From an uncultured Oscillospiraceae bacterium (GTDB lineage: Bacteria; Bacillota; Clostridia; Oscillospirales; Oscillospiraceae): 42,122 nucleotides of DNA. Position 1 is the stretch's first letter; every line of letters begins with the position of its first letter. Shown piece by piece: positions 1 to 8,705 of the stretch. The position numbers and the translations under genes were made by a program. The notes beneath the pieces were generated by a model. That model saw only the letters and a program-made list of their open reading frames with translations, was not told the origin of the DNA and did no database searches. The DNA is taken from positions 1 through 42,122 of the forward strand of contig CAKUED010000024.1 in the NCBI GenBank assembly GCA_934646005.1, in the 5' to 3' direction.

Positions 1-1112
1 AGCTTTTCCAGCTCCTGACGAATTTTCTTTTCAAGATTTGCCGCCATGAACTTGAGCTGGCGGTCATGCTGGAGCATTTCACGCGAGATATTCAGGCTCA
101 GATCCTGCGAATCGACCACGCCGCGCACAAAACGGAAGCAGTCCGGCAGCAGATCCTCGCAGTGCTCCATGATCATCACGCCGGAGGAATAGAGCTGCAA
201 GCCCTTCTTGAAGTCCTTGGTGTAGAAATCATACGGTGCCTTCGACGGGATGTACAGCAGCGCCTTGTAGGTCACCGCGCCCTCCACGCTCACATGGATG
301 ACGGCGGCGGGGTCTTCAAAGTCGTAGAACTTGTCTTTGTAGAACTGGTTGTACTCCGCCTCGGTCACATCCTGCTTCGGCTTCTGCCACAGCGGGATCA
401 TGGAGTTGAGCGTTTCGACCTCTTCATACGTCTCGTATTCGGGCTTATCTTTGTCGCAGCCCTCCTTCATGCGCGATTTTTCCACGCGCATTTTGATCGG
501 GTAGCGGATGTAGTCCGAGTATTTTTTCACCAAGCGCTCCAGCTCATAGGTTTGCAGGAAGCGGGAGTATTTTTCGTCGTCGGTATCGTCCTTCAGGTGC
601 ATAATGACGTCCGTGCCCGCGCCGTCGCGCTCACAGGGGGTCATGGTATAGCCGTCCGCGCCGCTCGACTGCCACATCCACGCCTCGTCCGAGCCGTATT
701 TCTTGGAGATGACGGTCACGTCTGCCGCGACCATAAACGCCGAGTAGAAGCCGACACCAAACTGCCCGATGATGTCCAGATCCGGCTGCTTTTCCATGTC
801 CTGCTTGAATTGCAGGCTGCCGGAGCGGCAGATCGTGCCGAGGTTATTTTCCATCTCGTCCTTATCCATGCCGATGCCGTTATCGGAAACAGTCAGCACG
901 CGCTTTTCCGTGTCCGGCGCAAGGCGGATGGCAAAGTCACTGCGGGACAGCCCGACCTTTTCGTCCGTCAGTGCCAGATACGCCAGCTTATCAATGGCGT
1001 CGGAGGCGTTGGAAATGATCTCACGCAGGAAGATCTCCTGATGTGTGTAGATGGAATTGATCATCAGGTCCAGCAGTCGCTTGGACTCCGCCTTGAATTG
1101 TTTTTTCGCCAT
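1..1112 (-). CDS. htpG: Molecular chaperone HtpG (Hsp90), 5' part
   Basis: Bacterial Hsp90, a dimeric cytosolic ATP-dependent chaperone that remodels client proteins. The CDS runs off the left edge of the window, so only the first 370 codons are present, against about 620-640 residues for the family. The start is [10 protein letters not shown], followed by the GHKL ATPase signature: E and N in [16 protein letters not shown], then DNGIGM, then [11 protein letters not shown]. The middle domain with [10 protein letters not shown] and the loop ISREMLQ follow, as in other HtpG proteins. The ATG at 1112 is chosen because it gives the family-typical N-terminus. Upstream lie a good sigma-A promoter and a perfect CIRCE operator, so it is likely a single-gene heat-shock unit repressed by HrcA. 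Identification is secure; the C-terminal dimerisation domain is outside the window. Confidence 0.97.
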   Translation of the reverse strand, partial: MAKKQFKAESKRLLDLMINSIYTHQEIFLREIISNASDAIDKLAYLALTDEKVGLSRSDFAIRLAPDTEKRVLTVSDNGIGMDKDEMENNLGTICRSGSLQFKQDMEKQPDLDIIGQFGVGFYSAFMVAADVTVISKKYGSDEAWMWQSSGADGYTMTPCERDGAGTDVIMHLKDDTDDEKYSRFLQTYELERLVKKYSDYIRYPIKMRVEKSRMKEGCDKDKPEYETYEEVETLNSMIPLWQKPKQDVTEAEYNQFYKDKFYDFEDPAAVIHVSVEGAVTYKALLYIPSKAPYDFYTKDFKKGLQLYSSGVMIMEHCEDLLPDCFRFVRGVVDSQDLSLNISREMLQHDRQLKFMAANLEKKIRQELEK

Positions 1113-1136
1113 AGTTTCACGTCCAGTTCGTTTGTA

Positions 1137-1163
1137 TTAGCACTCGGCTTCTCTGAGTGCTAA
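1137..1163 (-). promoter_or_regulatory. CIRCE element (HrcA operator) of htpG
   Basis: A perfect 9-9-9 inverted repeat, TTAGCACTC-N9-GAGTGCTAA, lies 25 bp upstream of the htpG start codon. This is the exact consensus of the HrcA-binding CIRCE element. It sits 4 bp downstream of the predicted -10 box, so HrcA binding would cover the transcription start. The inference is that htpG belongs to the HrcA heat-shock regulon in this organism. Confidence 0.95.
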
Positions 1164-1167
1164 CTGT

Positions 1168-1195
1168 ATTATAGACCAAATGCGCAAAAATGCAA
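1168..1195 (-). promoter_or_regulatory. Sigma-A-type promoter of htpG
   Basis: Read on the minus strand, a -35 box TTGCAT (1190-1195) is separated by 16 bp from a perfect -10 box TATAAT (1168-1173). The CIRCE operator follows immediately. The intergenic region 1113-1294 also carries the divergent ABC-F gene, for which a TAGAAT -10-like box is visible at 1258-1263 with no convincing -35. Confidence 0.8.
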
Positions 1196-1294
1196 GCCTT
1201 GCGGCAAAAATTCTTAAATCGTTCACAACTTCCCTTTTCTATCCGGGAAAAATATGATAGAATACAGGCGTTAAGTACCTAAAAGGAGCACGAT

Positions 1295-2908
1295 ATGATC
1301 ACCATTTCCAATCTTGCCATGCAATTTGGCAGCGATGTTCTGTTTAAGAATGTAGACCTGCAATTCACGTCCGGCAACTGCTACGGCGTGATCGGCGCGA
1401 ACGGCGCGGGCAAGTCCACATTCCTCAAGATCCTCTCCGGCGAGCTCGAGCCTACCGCCGGGACGATCACCTTCCCGCCCGAGGCACGGATGTCGGTCCT
1501 GAAGCAGGACCAGTTCCAGTACGACGAGTATACCATCCTCGACACCGTCATCATGGGCAATCAGCGGCTGTATGACGTGATGAAGGAAAAGGACGCGCTG
1601 TATGAAAAGCCGGACTTTACCGAGGAGGACGGGATGCGCGCGAGCGAACTCGAAGCGGAGTTTGCCGAGATGGACGGCTGGGAGGCAGAGTCCGACGCGA
1701 GCCGCCTGCTGCAAGGTCTGGGCATCCCCGTTTCGATGCACGGCGACCTGATGGCGAATACCGACGGGCGCGTGAAGGTGAAGGTGCTGCTTGCGCAGGC
1801 GCTGTTCGGCAAGCCCGACATCATCATGCTTGACGAGCCGACGAACAACCTTGATATTGACGCCATCGACTGGCTGGAAAACTTCATCATGGACTATGAG
1901 GACACGGGTCTTGTGATCGTGGTCAGCCACGACCGTCACTTCCTCAACACAGTCTGTACGCACATCGTGGACATCGACTACGGCAAGATCCGCCAGTATG
2001 TGGGCAACTACGACTTCTGGTATGAGTCCTCGCAGCTCATTCAGGCGATGATCCGCAACAAGAATAAGCGCAATGAGGAAAAGATCGCGGAATTGCAGGC
2101 GTTTATCTCCCGGTTTGCCGCAAACAAGAGTAAGAGCAAACAGGCGACGGCGCGCCGGCGCTTGCTGGACAAGCTGTCCGTGGAGGAAATGCCCGCGTCC
2201 TCGCGGCGCTATCCGTTCGTCGGCTTTGAGCGAGAGCGCGAGGTCGGCAAGGATATTCTGTTCGTCACTGAGGTCAGCAAGACCGTGGACGGCGTGAAGC
2301 TGCTGGACAAGGTCAGCTTCATCGTCGGCAAAAACGACAAGATCGCATTCGTGGGCGAAAATGAGCTGGCGCAGACGACGATGTTCAAGCTCCTCATGGG
2401 TGAGCTTGAGCCGGACGAGGGCAGCGTCAAGTGGGGCCAGACCGTCACAAAGAGCTACCTGCCGAAGGACAACAGCGAGTATTTTGATGGCTGCACCGAC
2501 ACGCTGGTCGATTGGATCAGGCAGTATTCGGCAAAGAAGGATGACGTGTACCTGCGCGGCTTCCTCGGACGGATGCTGTTTTCTGGCGAGGACGCGTTCA
2601 AGCCCGTGAACGTCCTGTCCGGCGGCGAAAAGGTGCGCTGTATGCTGTCCAAGATGATGCTCTCCGGCGCGAATGTGATTTTGCTCGACCAGCCGACGAA
2701 CCATCTGGACATGGAAGCCATTCAGGCGGTCAACAAGGGTCTGTGCGCATTCCCGGGCAACATCCTGCTTGCCTCGCACGATCACGAGCTGCTGGAAACG
2801 ACGTGCAACCGTGTCATTGAGTTCCTGCCGGACGGCAAAATTCTGGACTACACCGGCACATACGACGAATATCTGGACTGGAAACGCGCGCGCAGCGCGG
2901 CAGAATAA
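1295..2908 (+). CDS. ABC-F family ATPase (YkpA/YbiT-like)
   Basis: Soluble protein with two ABC ATPase domains and no membrane segment, of the ABC-F class whose members act on the ribosome. The YkpA/YbiT subgroup is suggested by overall sequence. Domain 1 has an intact Walker A (GANGAGKST, residues 34-42) and Walker B (MLDEPTNNLD, about 175-184), but its signature reads NTDGRVKVKV instead of LSGGE. A basic linker rich in K and R follows (about 245-285). Domain 2 has an intact LSGGEKVR signature (about 440), but its Walker A is GENELAQTT, lacking the GK pair, and its Walker B ends in DQ instead of DE (LLDQPTNHLD). One composite ATP site therefore looks intact and the other degenerate. The start has AAGGAG 6 bp upstream. 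ridA follows 17 bp downstream. The translation-factor role is inferred from the family; substrate and drug phenotype are unknown. Confidence 0.93.
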   Translation: MITISNLAMQFGSDVLFKNVDLQFTSGNCYGVIGANGAGKSTFLKILSGELEPTAGTITFPPEARMSVLKQDQFQYDEYTILDTVIMGNQRLYDVMKEKDALYEKPDFTEEDGMRASELEAEFAEMDGWEAESDASRLLQGLGIPVSMHGDLMANTDGRVKVKVLLAQALFGKPDIIMLDEPTNNLDIDAIDWLENFIMDYEDTGLVIVVSHDRHFLNTVCTHIVDIDYGKIRQYVGNYDFWYESSQLIQAMIRNKNKRNEEKIAELQAFISRFAANKSKSKQATARRRLLDKLSVEEMPASSRRYPFVGFEREREVGKDILFVTEVSKTVDGVKLLDKVSFIVGKNDKIAFVGENELAQTTMFKLLMGELEPDEGSVKWGQTVTKSYLPKDNSEYFDGCTDTLVDWIRQYSAKKDDVYLRGFLGRMLFSGEDAFKPVNVLSGGEKVRCMLSKMMLSGANVILLDQPTNHLDMEAIQAVNKGLCAFPGNILLASHDHELLETTCNRVIEFLPDGKILDYTGTYDEYLDWKRARSAAE

Positions 2909-2925
2909 TTGGGAGGAAACAGACT

Positions 2926-3300
2926 ATGAAGGTTATCGCAACGAAAAACGCCCCGGCGGCGGTCGGACCGTACTCGCAGGCGATCGACTGCGGCGACACC
3001 GTGTACTGCTCCGGGCAGATCCCGCTTGACCCGCAGACCGGCGCGGTCGTGGAGGGCGGTCTGGAGGCGCAGGCGCACCAGATGTTCCGCAATGTGAAGG
3101 CGGTGCTGGCAGAAGCCGGTCTTTCGCTTCAAAATGTCGTGAAAACGACGGTATTCATGACCGATCTCGGTCAGTTCGGCGCGCTCAACGCCATCTACGC
3201 CGAATATTTTGCAGAGCCGTACCCCGCGCGCTCCTGCGTGGAGGTCTCGGCACTGCCGAAGGGCGTGCTCGTCGAGTGCGAGGTCATCGCCCGCCGCTGA
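2926..3300 (+). CDS. ridA: RidA family reactive-intermediate deaminase
   Basis: 124-residue protein of the RidA/YjgF/UK114 family, the usual length. RidA proteins are cytosolic trimers that hydrolyse enamine/imine intermediates released by PLP enzymes such as threonine dehydratase. Family motifs are visible: GPYSQAI near the N-terminus, YCSGQIPLDP, and the C-terminal block PARSCVEVSALPKG, whose arginine binds the substrate carboxylate. The start is preceded by GGGAGG. It follows the ABC-F gene by 17 bp on the same strand, probably as a two-gene unit ending in the hairpin at 3321-3355. RidA versus a related imine deaminase cannot be separated from sequence alone. Confidence 0.95.
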   Translation: MKVIATKNAPAAVGPYSQAIDCGDTVYCSGQIPLDPQTGAVVEGGLEAQAHQMFRNVKAVLAEAGLSLQNVVKTTVFMTDLGQFGALNAIYAEYFAEPYPARSCVEVSALPKGVLVECEVIARR

Positions 3301-3320
3301 AGTTCAATCAAAATAGTTTG

Positions 3321-3355
3321 GCAAAGCCCACCGACGAAACGTCGGTGGGCTTTGC
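3321..3355. terminator. Bidirectional hairpin terminator between ridA and the sugar operon
   Basis: Perfect 16-bp inverted repeat (arms 3321-3336 and 3340-3355) with a 3-nt AAA loop, between the converging ends of ridA (plus) and the epimerase-like gene (minus). The T-runs on either side are weak, but the position and stability of the stem suggest termination from both sides. Confidence 0.8.
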
Positions 3356-3376
3356 TGTTGGAGATATGAAAGAAGA

Positions 3377-4357
3377 TCATTCTGCGGAAATTTGCAGGCT
3401 GTGGCTCAAAATCAGCGGCACGCCTGCCTTGAACGGCAGCGAGGTGCAAACGCCCTTGCGGCGCAGCGGGTTCTCCCCTGCCGAGACGCACTCACCAAGG
3501 TCAAATGCCGCCGCGATCGGCTCAATGCCAAGGCAGAGATTCTGCCCGTTCCACGGCGCAAACGTTCTGCCGCGATTGCTCAGCCACAGCAGGCAGTTCG
3601 GCAGCAGCCGCGCGTCCCACGAGAGCGTGACGCGGTAGCCCTGCGGGCGGTTTCGCAGCGTGACCGAGCCGTCTGCCACATTGCAGAGCATCAGCAGCTC
3701 CTCCGTATCGCGCGCCAGCGGCAGGCGCGTCACGTCGCACGTTGTGCCGTCCAGGCACGCCACGGCGCGCGCATCCGTCTGCGCGTTTTGCACGAAGATG
3801 GACGAAGCGTCCACTGCCGCCGGAAACGTTGCGGCAAAAGCGCACTCCGGCAGGACCAGCTCCGCCTGCTCCGCGTGCTCCGGGAGCGCGAAGATCGGAT
3901 GCAGCCCCAGCGGCATTTCAAAATCCGCCGCCGGGATGAGCGTATCCGTCACCTGTATGCTTCCGTCCGGCGCGCAGCCGACGCGCCGCGTGATGGAGGA
4001 AAAGCGCGGATGGGTCGTGAGGCGCAGCGCTGCCTCCTGCTCGCGCGCGTTGGCGACGTCCCACACATGGTGTGCGGGATAGCCGTGCGCAAAGGCATCC
4101 GGCGCGGCTTGTTCGATGCACGGCTTCCACTCGTCTGCAAACGCCCCGGCACTTTCCGGGCGCGCTCCGAACGGGGCGCAGAGGAAATCGCCCTGTAAGC
4201 CGTTGAGGAACGCATCGTCCGCGAAATTTCCATGCCACGCGGGACGGAACAGCGGACTGAGGCGCTGTCCGTTCGCCGTGAACTCTGCCGTAAACATCGC
4301 GCCGAAGCGGTCAAGCTGCACCCGCGTGCCGCCGCAGCGAAGTTCGAGCGTATCCAT
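3377..4357 (-). CDS. Aldose 1-epimerase-like protein (galactose mutarotase fold)
   Basis: 326-residue protein resembling galactose mutarotase, which interconverts alpha and beta anomers of free aldoses in the cytosol. The three residues expected in the family active site can be placed: H91 in HGYPAHHVWDV, H153 in LGLHPIFALP, and the catalytic glutamate E279 in LGIEPIAAAFD. Length fits the family (about 290-350). No signal peptide is seen. It is the last gene of the lyxose-isomerase sugar operon, starting 3 bp after the stop of the upstream isomerase-like gene, and it ends at the shared terminator. Its likely role is to mutarotate the imported sugar before isomerisation. The sugar is unknown. 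Confidence 0.85.
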   Translation of the reverse strand: MDTLELRCGGTRVQLDRFGAMFTAEFTANGQRLSPLFRPAWHGNFADDAFLNGLQGDFLCAPFGARPESAGAFADEWKPCIEQAAPDAFAHGYPAHHVWDVANAREQEAALRLTTHPRFSSITRRVGCAPDGSIQVTDTLIPAADFEMPLGLHPIFALPEHAEQAELVLPECAFAATFPAAVDASSIFVQNAQTDARAVACLDGTTCDVTRLPLARDTEELLMLCNVADGSVTLRNRPQGYRVTLSWDARLLPNCLLWLSNRGRTFAPWNGQNLCLGIEPIAAAFDLGECVSAGENPLRRKGVCTSLPFKAGVPLILSHSLQISAE

Positions 4358-4360
4358 ATC

Positions 4361-6169
4361 TTAGCCCTGCTTGAGACGGATGATAACGACCATCGCGTGC
4401 GAGCCGTCCTCGTTGATGTACTCGTGGCGACCGAAGCCCGCCGGAATGATGCACGCCTGCAGGCGGTCGATGGTGGTGCTGTACTCAGGGTGATCGATGG
4501 AGCGGATGGTGACGCGCTTGCCCTCAGTCAGCGTGACCATGTGCATGAACTTGCCTTCTGTGTCGTTCTCGGCGCGCTTTTCCATGAACACGCGCTCGAT
4601 GTGGAACGGCATTTCGGAAATGGTCGTGTACTGATCCTTGCGGAACTGACCGTTGCCGTCCTGCGTGATCGGGCGGGCGCGATGCACATCCTTGACACGC
4701 GTCTCGCGGATCCATTTCTGGTTGTCAAAGCTGTGCTTTAAGTGCATGGTCATGGGCTTTGCCGTCATGGTCTTGCTCTTATCATCCCAGGTGTTGCGGG
4801 CAAAGTCATAGGTAAAGAAGGAATATTCCGTGCCGGCGACGCTCGGGCCAGTGTCCATCTCCAAAATCATCTGGTTGCCGCCGTGACCGTGCGTCGTGCC
4901 GGGCGGGATGAGGAACAGATCGCCGACATTCGTATCCCAGCGCTTGACAAAGTCCTGCCAGTTCGGGATGACCTTTTTGTTCTCGGACTCGCGGCACAGG
5001 CGCTCCCACTCTTCGAGGTCGGCACTTTCCTTGTAGCCCATCCATGCGGAAGAGCCCTTGTAGGATTCAACAATGTAATACGTCTCATAACGTCCGAGCG
5101 GCTCGTTGAAGTTGCGGCGGACATACTGCGTAGACGGATGGTCATGCATGGGCATACTGCCGCGCTCATAGGGTACTTCCTCATCAAAGTAGCCGTCGTC
5201 CAGCCACACCTGCAGCGGCAGGAGGTCGGGCCACGTTTTGGTGGCATACGGACCGACAAGCTGCTCCGGGCGCTGCATGATGTCCTGCGAGGGGATGTTG
5301 ATGTACGCGCCCGCGCCCACGTCCACGAGCACCGACAGCTCAATGCCCGCCAGCTCGTTCCAGGCGTTGCACTCGAGTCCATCGACCTTCCAGAGCTGCT
5401 TGTAGCGATACGCGCCCCAAGGACCGGGCTGGAGAATTTTGACCTGCTTGATGGGCTGCTTGACCAGCTCGTCGATCATGTGCTGATATACCGCGTTCGG
5501 CAGGAGCTTGAGATCGTCGGGCTTTACCGCGTCGAGGAAGTAATCCATCTTGGAGAATGCCGCCTTCTTGTTGCGGTACAGCAGATAGAAATCGTTATAA
5601 TAGTAAGCCTTCCAGTTGTAGCCGTCGCCGGACAGGCGCTTTCCGAACGTGACGAGCTCGCCGTCCCACATCTGCCAGAGCATGGGCTGCATGGTATAGT
5701 CGGCGTAGACGATAACGTCTGCATTCACTTCGTCAATACTCGCGCCCTGACCGCAGACGAACGTGGTCACGCCCACAGTCTTGTTCGCCTGTGCGTCTGC
5801 TGCGACCTTGGCGACCTTGTCCATGTCGATGAGGTCGGTTAGCGTGCCGTCGGTGTTGACCCAGCCGAAGGACGGGTCGTCGGTGATGTAGCGGGCACGG
5901 TAGTCATCGATCTTGTCCAGCGGCAGATAGCAGTCGCAGAAGTCTGCGAACGCGACCTTTACGCCGAGCGCGTCGGCTTCCTGCTTCAGCGCATCGACGA
6001 GCGCTGGGAATTTGACGCCGTACCAGCCATCGATGGCGACGACCTTGCCTGCGGTTTTCTCCACCAGCGTGCGGCAGGCTGCCGCCGTGCCGGTGACGAT
6101 CTGGGAAAGCTCCGCCTGCGGCAGCTTCACCTTGTTTTCTGCATTCTCATAATACTCGTACAGAGGCAT
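4361..6169 (-). CDS. Phosphomannose-isomerase-like protein with degenerate P-loop-kinase-like N-terminus
   Basis: 602-residue protein with two parts. The C-terminal half looks like a class I mannose-6-phosphate isomerase cupin. Candidate metal ligands are H342 and H344 in PMHDHPS, E362 in YETYYIVE, and H427 in IPPGTTHGHG. The N-terminal part (about 40-240) resembles a uridine-kinase-like P-loop domain: VVAIDGWYGVKF (residues 43-54) sits where IDGxSGSGKST is expected but lacks the GK[ST], and DFCDCYLP (76-83) resembles the substrate loop of those kinases. It is in the sugar operon between the permease (34 bp upstream) and the epimerase-like gene (3 bp downstream). A role in isomerising the imported sugar or its phosphate is likely. 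Both the reaction and whether the N-terminal domain binds nucleotide are unknown. Confidence 0.75.
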   Translation of the reverse strand: MPLYEYYENAENKVKLPQAELSQIVTGTAAACRTLVEKTAGKVVAIDGWYGVKFPALVDALKQEADALGVKVAFADFCDCYLPLDKIDDYRARYITDDPSFGWVNTDGTLTDLIDMDKVAKVAADAQANKTVGVTTFVCGQGASIDEVNADVIVYADYTMQPMLWQMWDGELVTFGKRLSGDGYNWKAYYYNDFYLLYRNKKAAFSKMDYFLDAVKPDDLKLLPNAVYQHMIDELVKQPIKQVKILQPGPWGAYRYKQLWKVDGLECNAWNELAGIELSVLVDVGAGAYINIPSQDIMQRPEQLVGPYATKTWPDLLPLQVWLDDGYFDEEVPYERGSMPMHDHPSTQYVRRNFNEPLGRYETYYIVESYKGSSAWMGYKESADLEEWERLCRESENKKVIPNWQDFVKRWDTNVGDLFLIPPGTTHGHGGNQMILEMDTGPSVAGTEYSFFTYDFARNTWDDKSKTMTAKPMTMHLKHSFDNQKWIRETRVKDVHRARPITQDGNGQFRKDQYTTISEMPFHIERVFMEKRAENDTEGKFMHMVTLTEGKRVTIRSIDHPEYSTTIDRLQACIIPAGFGRHEYINEDGSHAMVVIIRLKQG

Positions 6170-6202
6170 AGTGTTCTTCCTTTCTATTTGAAAATGGGTA
6201 AT

Positions 6203-7204
6203 TCAACGCGTCCTTGCGGCCTGCTTTTTCGCCTGCTCCTCCTGAATGGCGTTCACAAGGACCGCCAGCAGGATGACCGCGCCGCGCACGATGTACTTTA
6301 CATAGTCGTCCACGCCCAGCAGCGTCATGCCGTTGAGCAGCACGCCCAAAAAGACGATGCCGACGAGCGTGCCCGTGACCTTGCCGATGCCGCCGTTCAT
6401 GGACGCGCCGCCGATGATGACCGGCGCGATAACGTCCATTTCGTAGCCGCGCCCGAAGGAGAAGTTGCCGGAATAGACCTGCGAGGAGAGGATGATGCCG
6501 GCAAACGCGGAGAGCACCTGCACGATCATCATGACCGAAATTTTAATTTTGCGGACGTTGATGCCCGACAAACGCGCCGACTCGGGGTTGCCGCCAACGG
6601 CGTATATCTCGCGCCCAAAGCGTGTATAGTTCATCAGAACCAGCGACACGGCAAAGATGAGCAGCAGCCAGATCGCGGGAACAGGCACGCGCCCGATGAC
6701 GCCCGCGCCGATGAAGCTGTACCACGTCGGCAGCGTCGTGACCGGGAAGCCCTTGCAGATGACCGCCGCGAGACCGTACAGTGCGTTCAGCATGGCGAGC
6801 GTGATGATAAACGTGGGGATGTTGAACCGCACGCGGATCACACCGATCACAAAACCGATGATGAGCGACAGCACGACCGCCACGATCATACCCACGACTG
6901 CCGCAGCGCCCATGGACATCGAGCCGCTTGCCGACAGCGTTCCTGCGAGCTTTGCAACGATCACGCCCGTCAGACCGATCGTCGAGCCGACGGACAGGTC
7001 AATTTCGCCCGCGATGATCGTCATCGTCATGCCGAAGGCGATGACGCCCGTGATGGCGACGCTGCGCAGGATGCCCAGCAGATTCGTCACGCTCAAAAAG
7101 CCCTTTGCCACGATGGCAAATACAATGACCATGACCAGCAGGACGCACAGCATGACATTCTGCCCTGCTGCGTCCGCAAGCGTTTTCTTCTTTCTCTGAT
7201 TCAT
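6203..7204 (-). CDS. Sugar ABC transporter permease (RbsC type)
   Basis: 333-residue integral membrane protein with about eight to ten hydrophobic segments, of the BPD_transp_2 family that includes the ribose permease RbsC. The family loop GEIDLSVGS is present after the second segment, and GGNPESARLSGI and GRGYEMDVIAPVIIGGAS match the conserved cytoplasmic and C-terminal motifs. The start overlaps the stop of the ATPase gene by 4 bp (ATGA), indicating translational coupling. It forms the membrane channel of the importer with the binding protein at 8788 and ATPase at 7201. Only one permease gene is present, so a homodimer is expected. The substrate is unknown; the operon suggests an aldose such as lyxose, mannose or a related sugar. 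Confidence 0.93.
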   Translation of the reverse strand: MNQRKKKTLADAAGQNVMLCVLLVMVIVFAIVAKGFLSVTNLLGILRSVAITGVIAFGMTMTIIAGEIDLSVGSTIGLTGVIVAKLAGTLSASGSMSMGAAAVVGMIVAVVLSLIIGFVIGVIRVRFNIPTFIITLAMLNALYGLAAVICKGFPVTTLPTWYSFIGAGVIGRVPVPAIWLLLIFAVSLVLMNYTRFGREIYAVGGNPESARLSGINVRKIKISVMMIVQVLSAFAGIILSSQVYSGNFSFGRGYEMDVIAPVIIGGASMNGGIGKVTGTLVGIVFLGVLLNGMTLLGVDDYVKYIVRGAVILLAVLVNAIQEEQAKKQAARTR

Positions 7205-8688
7205 ACCAAACTTCCTCCCATGCAGGCAGAATAAAGCTGTTCAATGGAAACGTCATCCGCCATGACCTGCGCGGTGATCTTGCCGTCCTTCATAATAAGA
7301 ATGCGGTTGCAGACCTCGATGAGCTCTTCCAGCTCCGACGAGACGACGATGCTCGATACGCCCTCGCGCGAGAGCTTCCAGATGATCTCAAAGATCTGCT
7401 GCTTGGCAGCCACGTCAATGCCGCGCGACGGCTCGTCAAAGAACATGATCTGCGGCGCGGTGTTCAGCCAGTTGCCGACCACGACCTTCTGCTGGTTGCC
7501 GCCGGACAGGCTCATGACCGGCTGCTCGAGGTCCGCGATCTTGATCTGCAATTCGCGCACCTGCTTTTCCGCCGCCGCGTCCTCCTGCCCGCGCTTCATA
7601 AATACGCGCCCGGAGAGCTTTTCAAGGCTGGCGTTGCAGAGGTTGCTTTTGATAGACTGAATTTGAATAAGCCCCTCGTTTTTGCGGTCCTCCGGCGTGA
7701 GGGCAAGACCGCGGCGCTTCATGGAAACGGGATCGATCTTGCGTACCGCCTCCCCTGCCACGGTGATCTTGCCGCTGTCAATGGGGTCGATGCCGAACAT
7801 GGCGCGCAGCAGCTCCGTGCGCCCCGCGCCGAGCATTCCGGCGATGCCGAGAATTTCGCCCTTTTTGAGCTCGAACGAAACGTCCTCAAACGCGCCCTCG
7901 CGCGTGAGCCCTTCGACCGCCAATACCGTCTCTTCCTGCGGCTTCAGGTCGCCGGGGCGGGTCTTGGTCTCGGTCTGACCGAACATCAGGCTCAGCAGCT
8001 CCTTGTGCGTGGCAGTGTGCATATCCAGCGTGCCGGTGCAAACGCCGTCGCGCAGGACGCAGCAGGTATCGCAGATCTCCCACAATTCCTGCAATCTATG
8101 TGAAATATAGATGATGATGACATCTTTTTTCTTTAATTCCCGAATTAGTTCAAACAGAATTTTGGTTTCGTGCTGCGCGAGCGACGACGTCGGCTCGTCC
8201 AGCAGCAGCACCTTCGGCTGGCGGCTCATCGCCTTGGCGATCTCCACCATCTGGCACTGCCACATACTCAGGTGTGACACCTGCGTGCGCGGGTCGATCT
8301 GGATGTTCATGCTGCGCAGAATTTCTTCCGCTGCGGCATACGTCTTTTTCCAATCGACCAGCTTGCCCTTCATGCTGTACTGACCCATGAGGATATTTTC
8401 GGCAACGCTCAGACCCGGGATCAGGGACAGCTCCTGATACACCATGGCAATGCCGCGCTGCTGCGCCTCGGCGGGCGAATCGTAATCCAGCTCGTCGCCG
8501 TCCAGATAGACCTTGCCGCTGGTGGCGCGGTGCGCGCCGTTGATGATCTTCAGCAGCGTGGATTTGCCCGAGCCGTTTTTGCCGACCAGCGCGTTGACCT
8601 TGCCGCTTTCAAACTGGCAGGAGACATTGTCAAGCGCCAGCGTGCCCGGAAACGCCTTGCTGACGTTTTCCACTCTTAAAACGCTCAT
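7201..8688 (-). CDS. Sugar ABC transporter ATP-binding protein (RbsA/MglA type)
   Basis: 495-residue protein with two fused ABC ATPase domains, typical of the CUT2 sugar importers (RbsA, MglA). Domain 1 carries Walker A GKNGSGKST (residues about 36-44) and Walker B LLLDEPTSSL; its signature is LSMWQCQMVE. Domain 2 has the degenerate GMLGAGRTEL that is normal for this family, then LSGGNQQKV and FFDEPSRGIDV. Such asymmetry is the rule in CUT2 ATPases. Start codon ATG at 8688 follows AAGGAAGGA. The gene overlaps the permease by 4 bp. It is separated from the binding-protein gene by 99 bp containing a tandem repeat and a 12-bp hairpin. It energises import of the sugar bound by the lipoprotein at 8788. 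Confidence 0.95.
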   Translation of the reverse strand: MSVLRVENVSKAFPGTLALDNVSCQFESGKVNALVGKNGSGKSTLLKIINGAHRATSGKVYLDGDELDYDSPAEAQQRGIAMVYQELSLIPGLSVAENILMGQYSMKGKLVDWKKTYAAAEEILRSMNIQIDPRTQVSHLSMWQCQMVEIAKAMSRQPKVLLLDEPTSSLAQHETKILFELIRELKKKDVIIIYISHRLQELWEICDTCCVLRDGVCTGTLDMHTATHKELLSLMFGQTETKTRPGDLKPQEETVLAVEGLTREGAFEDVSFELKKGEILGIAGMLGAGRTELLRAMFGIDPIDSGKITVAGEAVRKIDPVSMKRRGLALTPEDRKNEGLIQIQSIKSNLCNASLEKLSGRVFMKRGQEDAAAEKQVRELQIKIADLEQPVMSLSGGNQQKVVVGNWLNTAPQIMFFDEPSRGIDVAAKQQIFEIIWKLSREGVSSIVVSSELEELIEVCNRILIMKDGKITAQVMADDVSIEQLYSACMGGSLV

Positions 8689-8705
8689 CTCGTCCTTCCT
8701 TTCTT

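Noticed and set aside
66..1163. Long plus-strand reading frame opposite htpG
   Set aside because: It mirrors the HtpG coding strand, which has clear family motifs. The plus-strand protein has no recognisable motif and no ribosome binding site.
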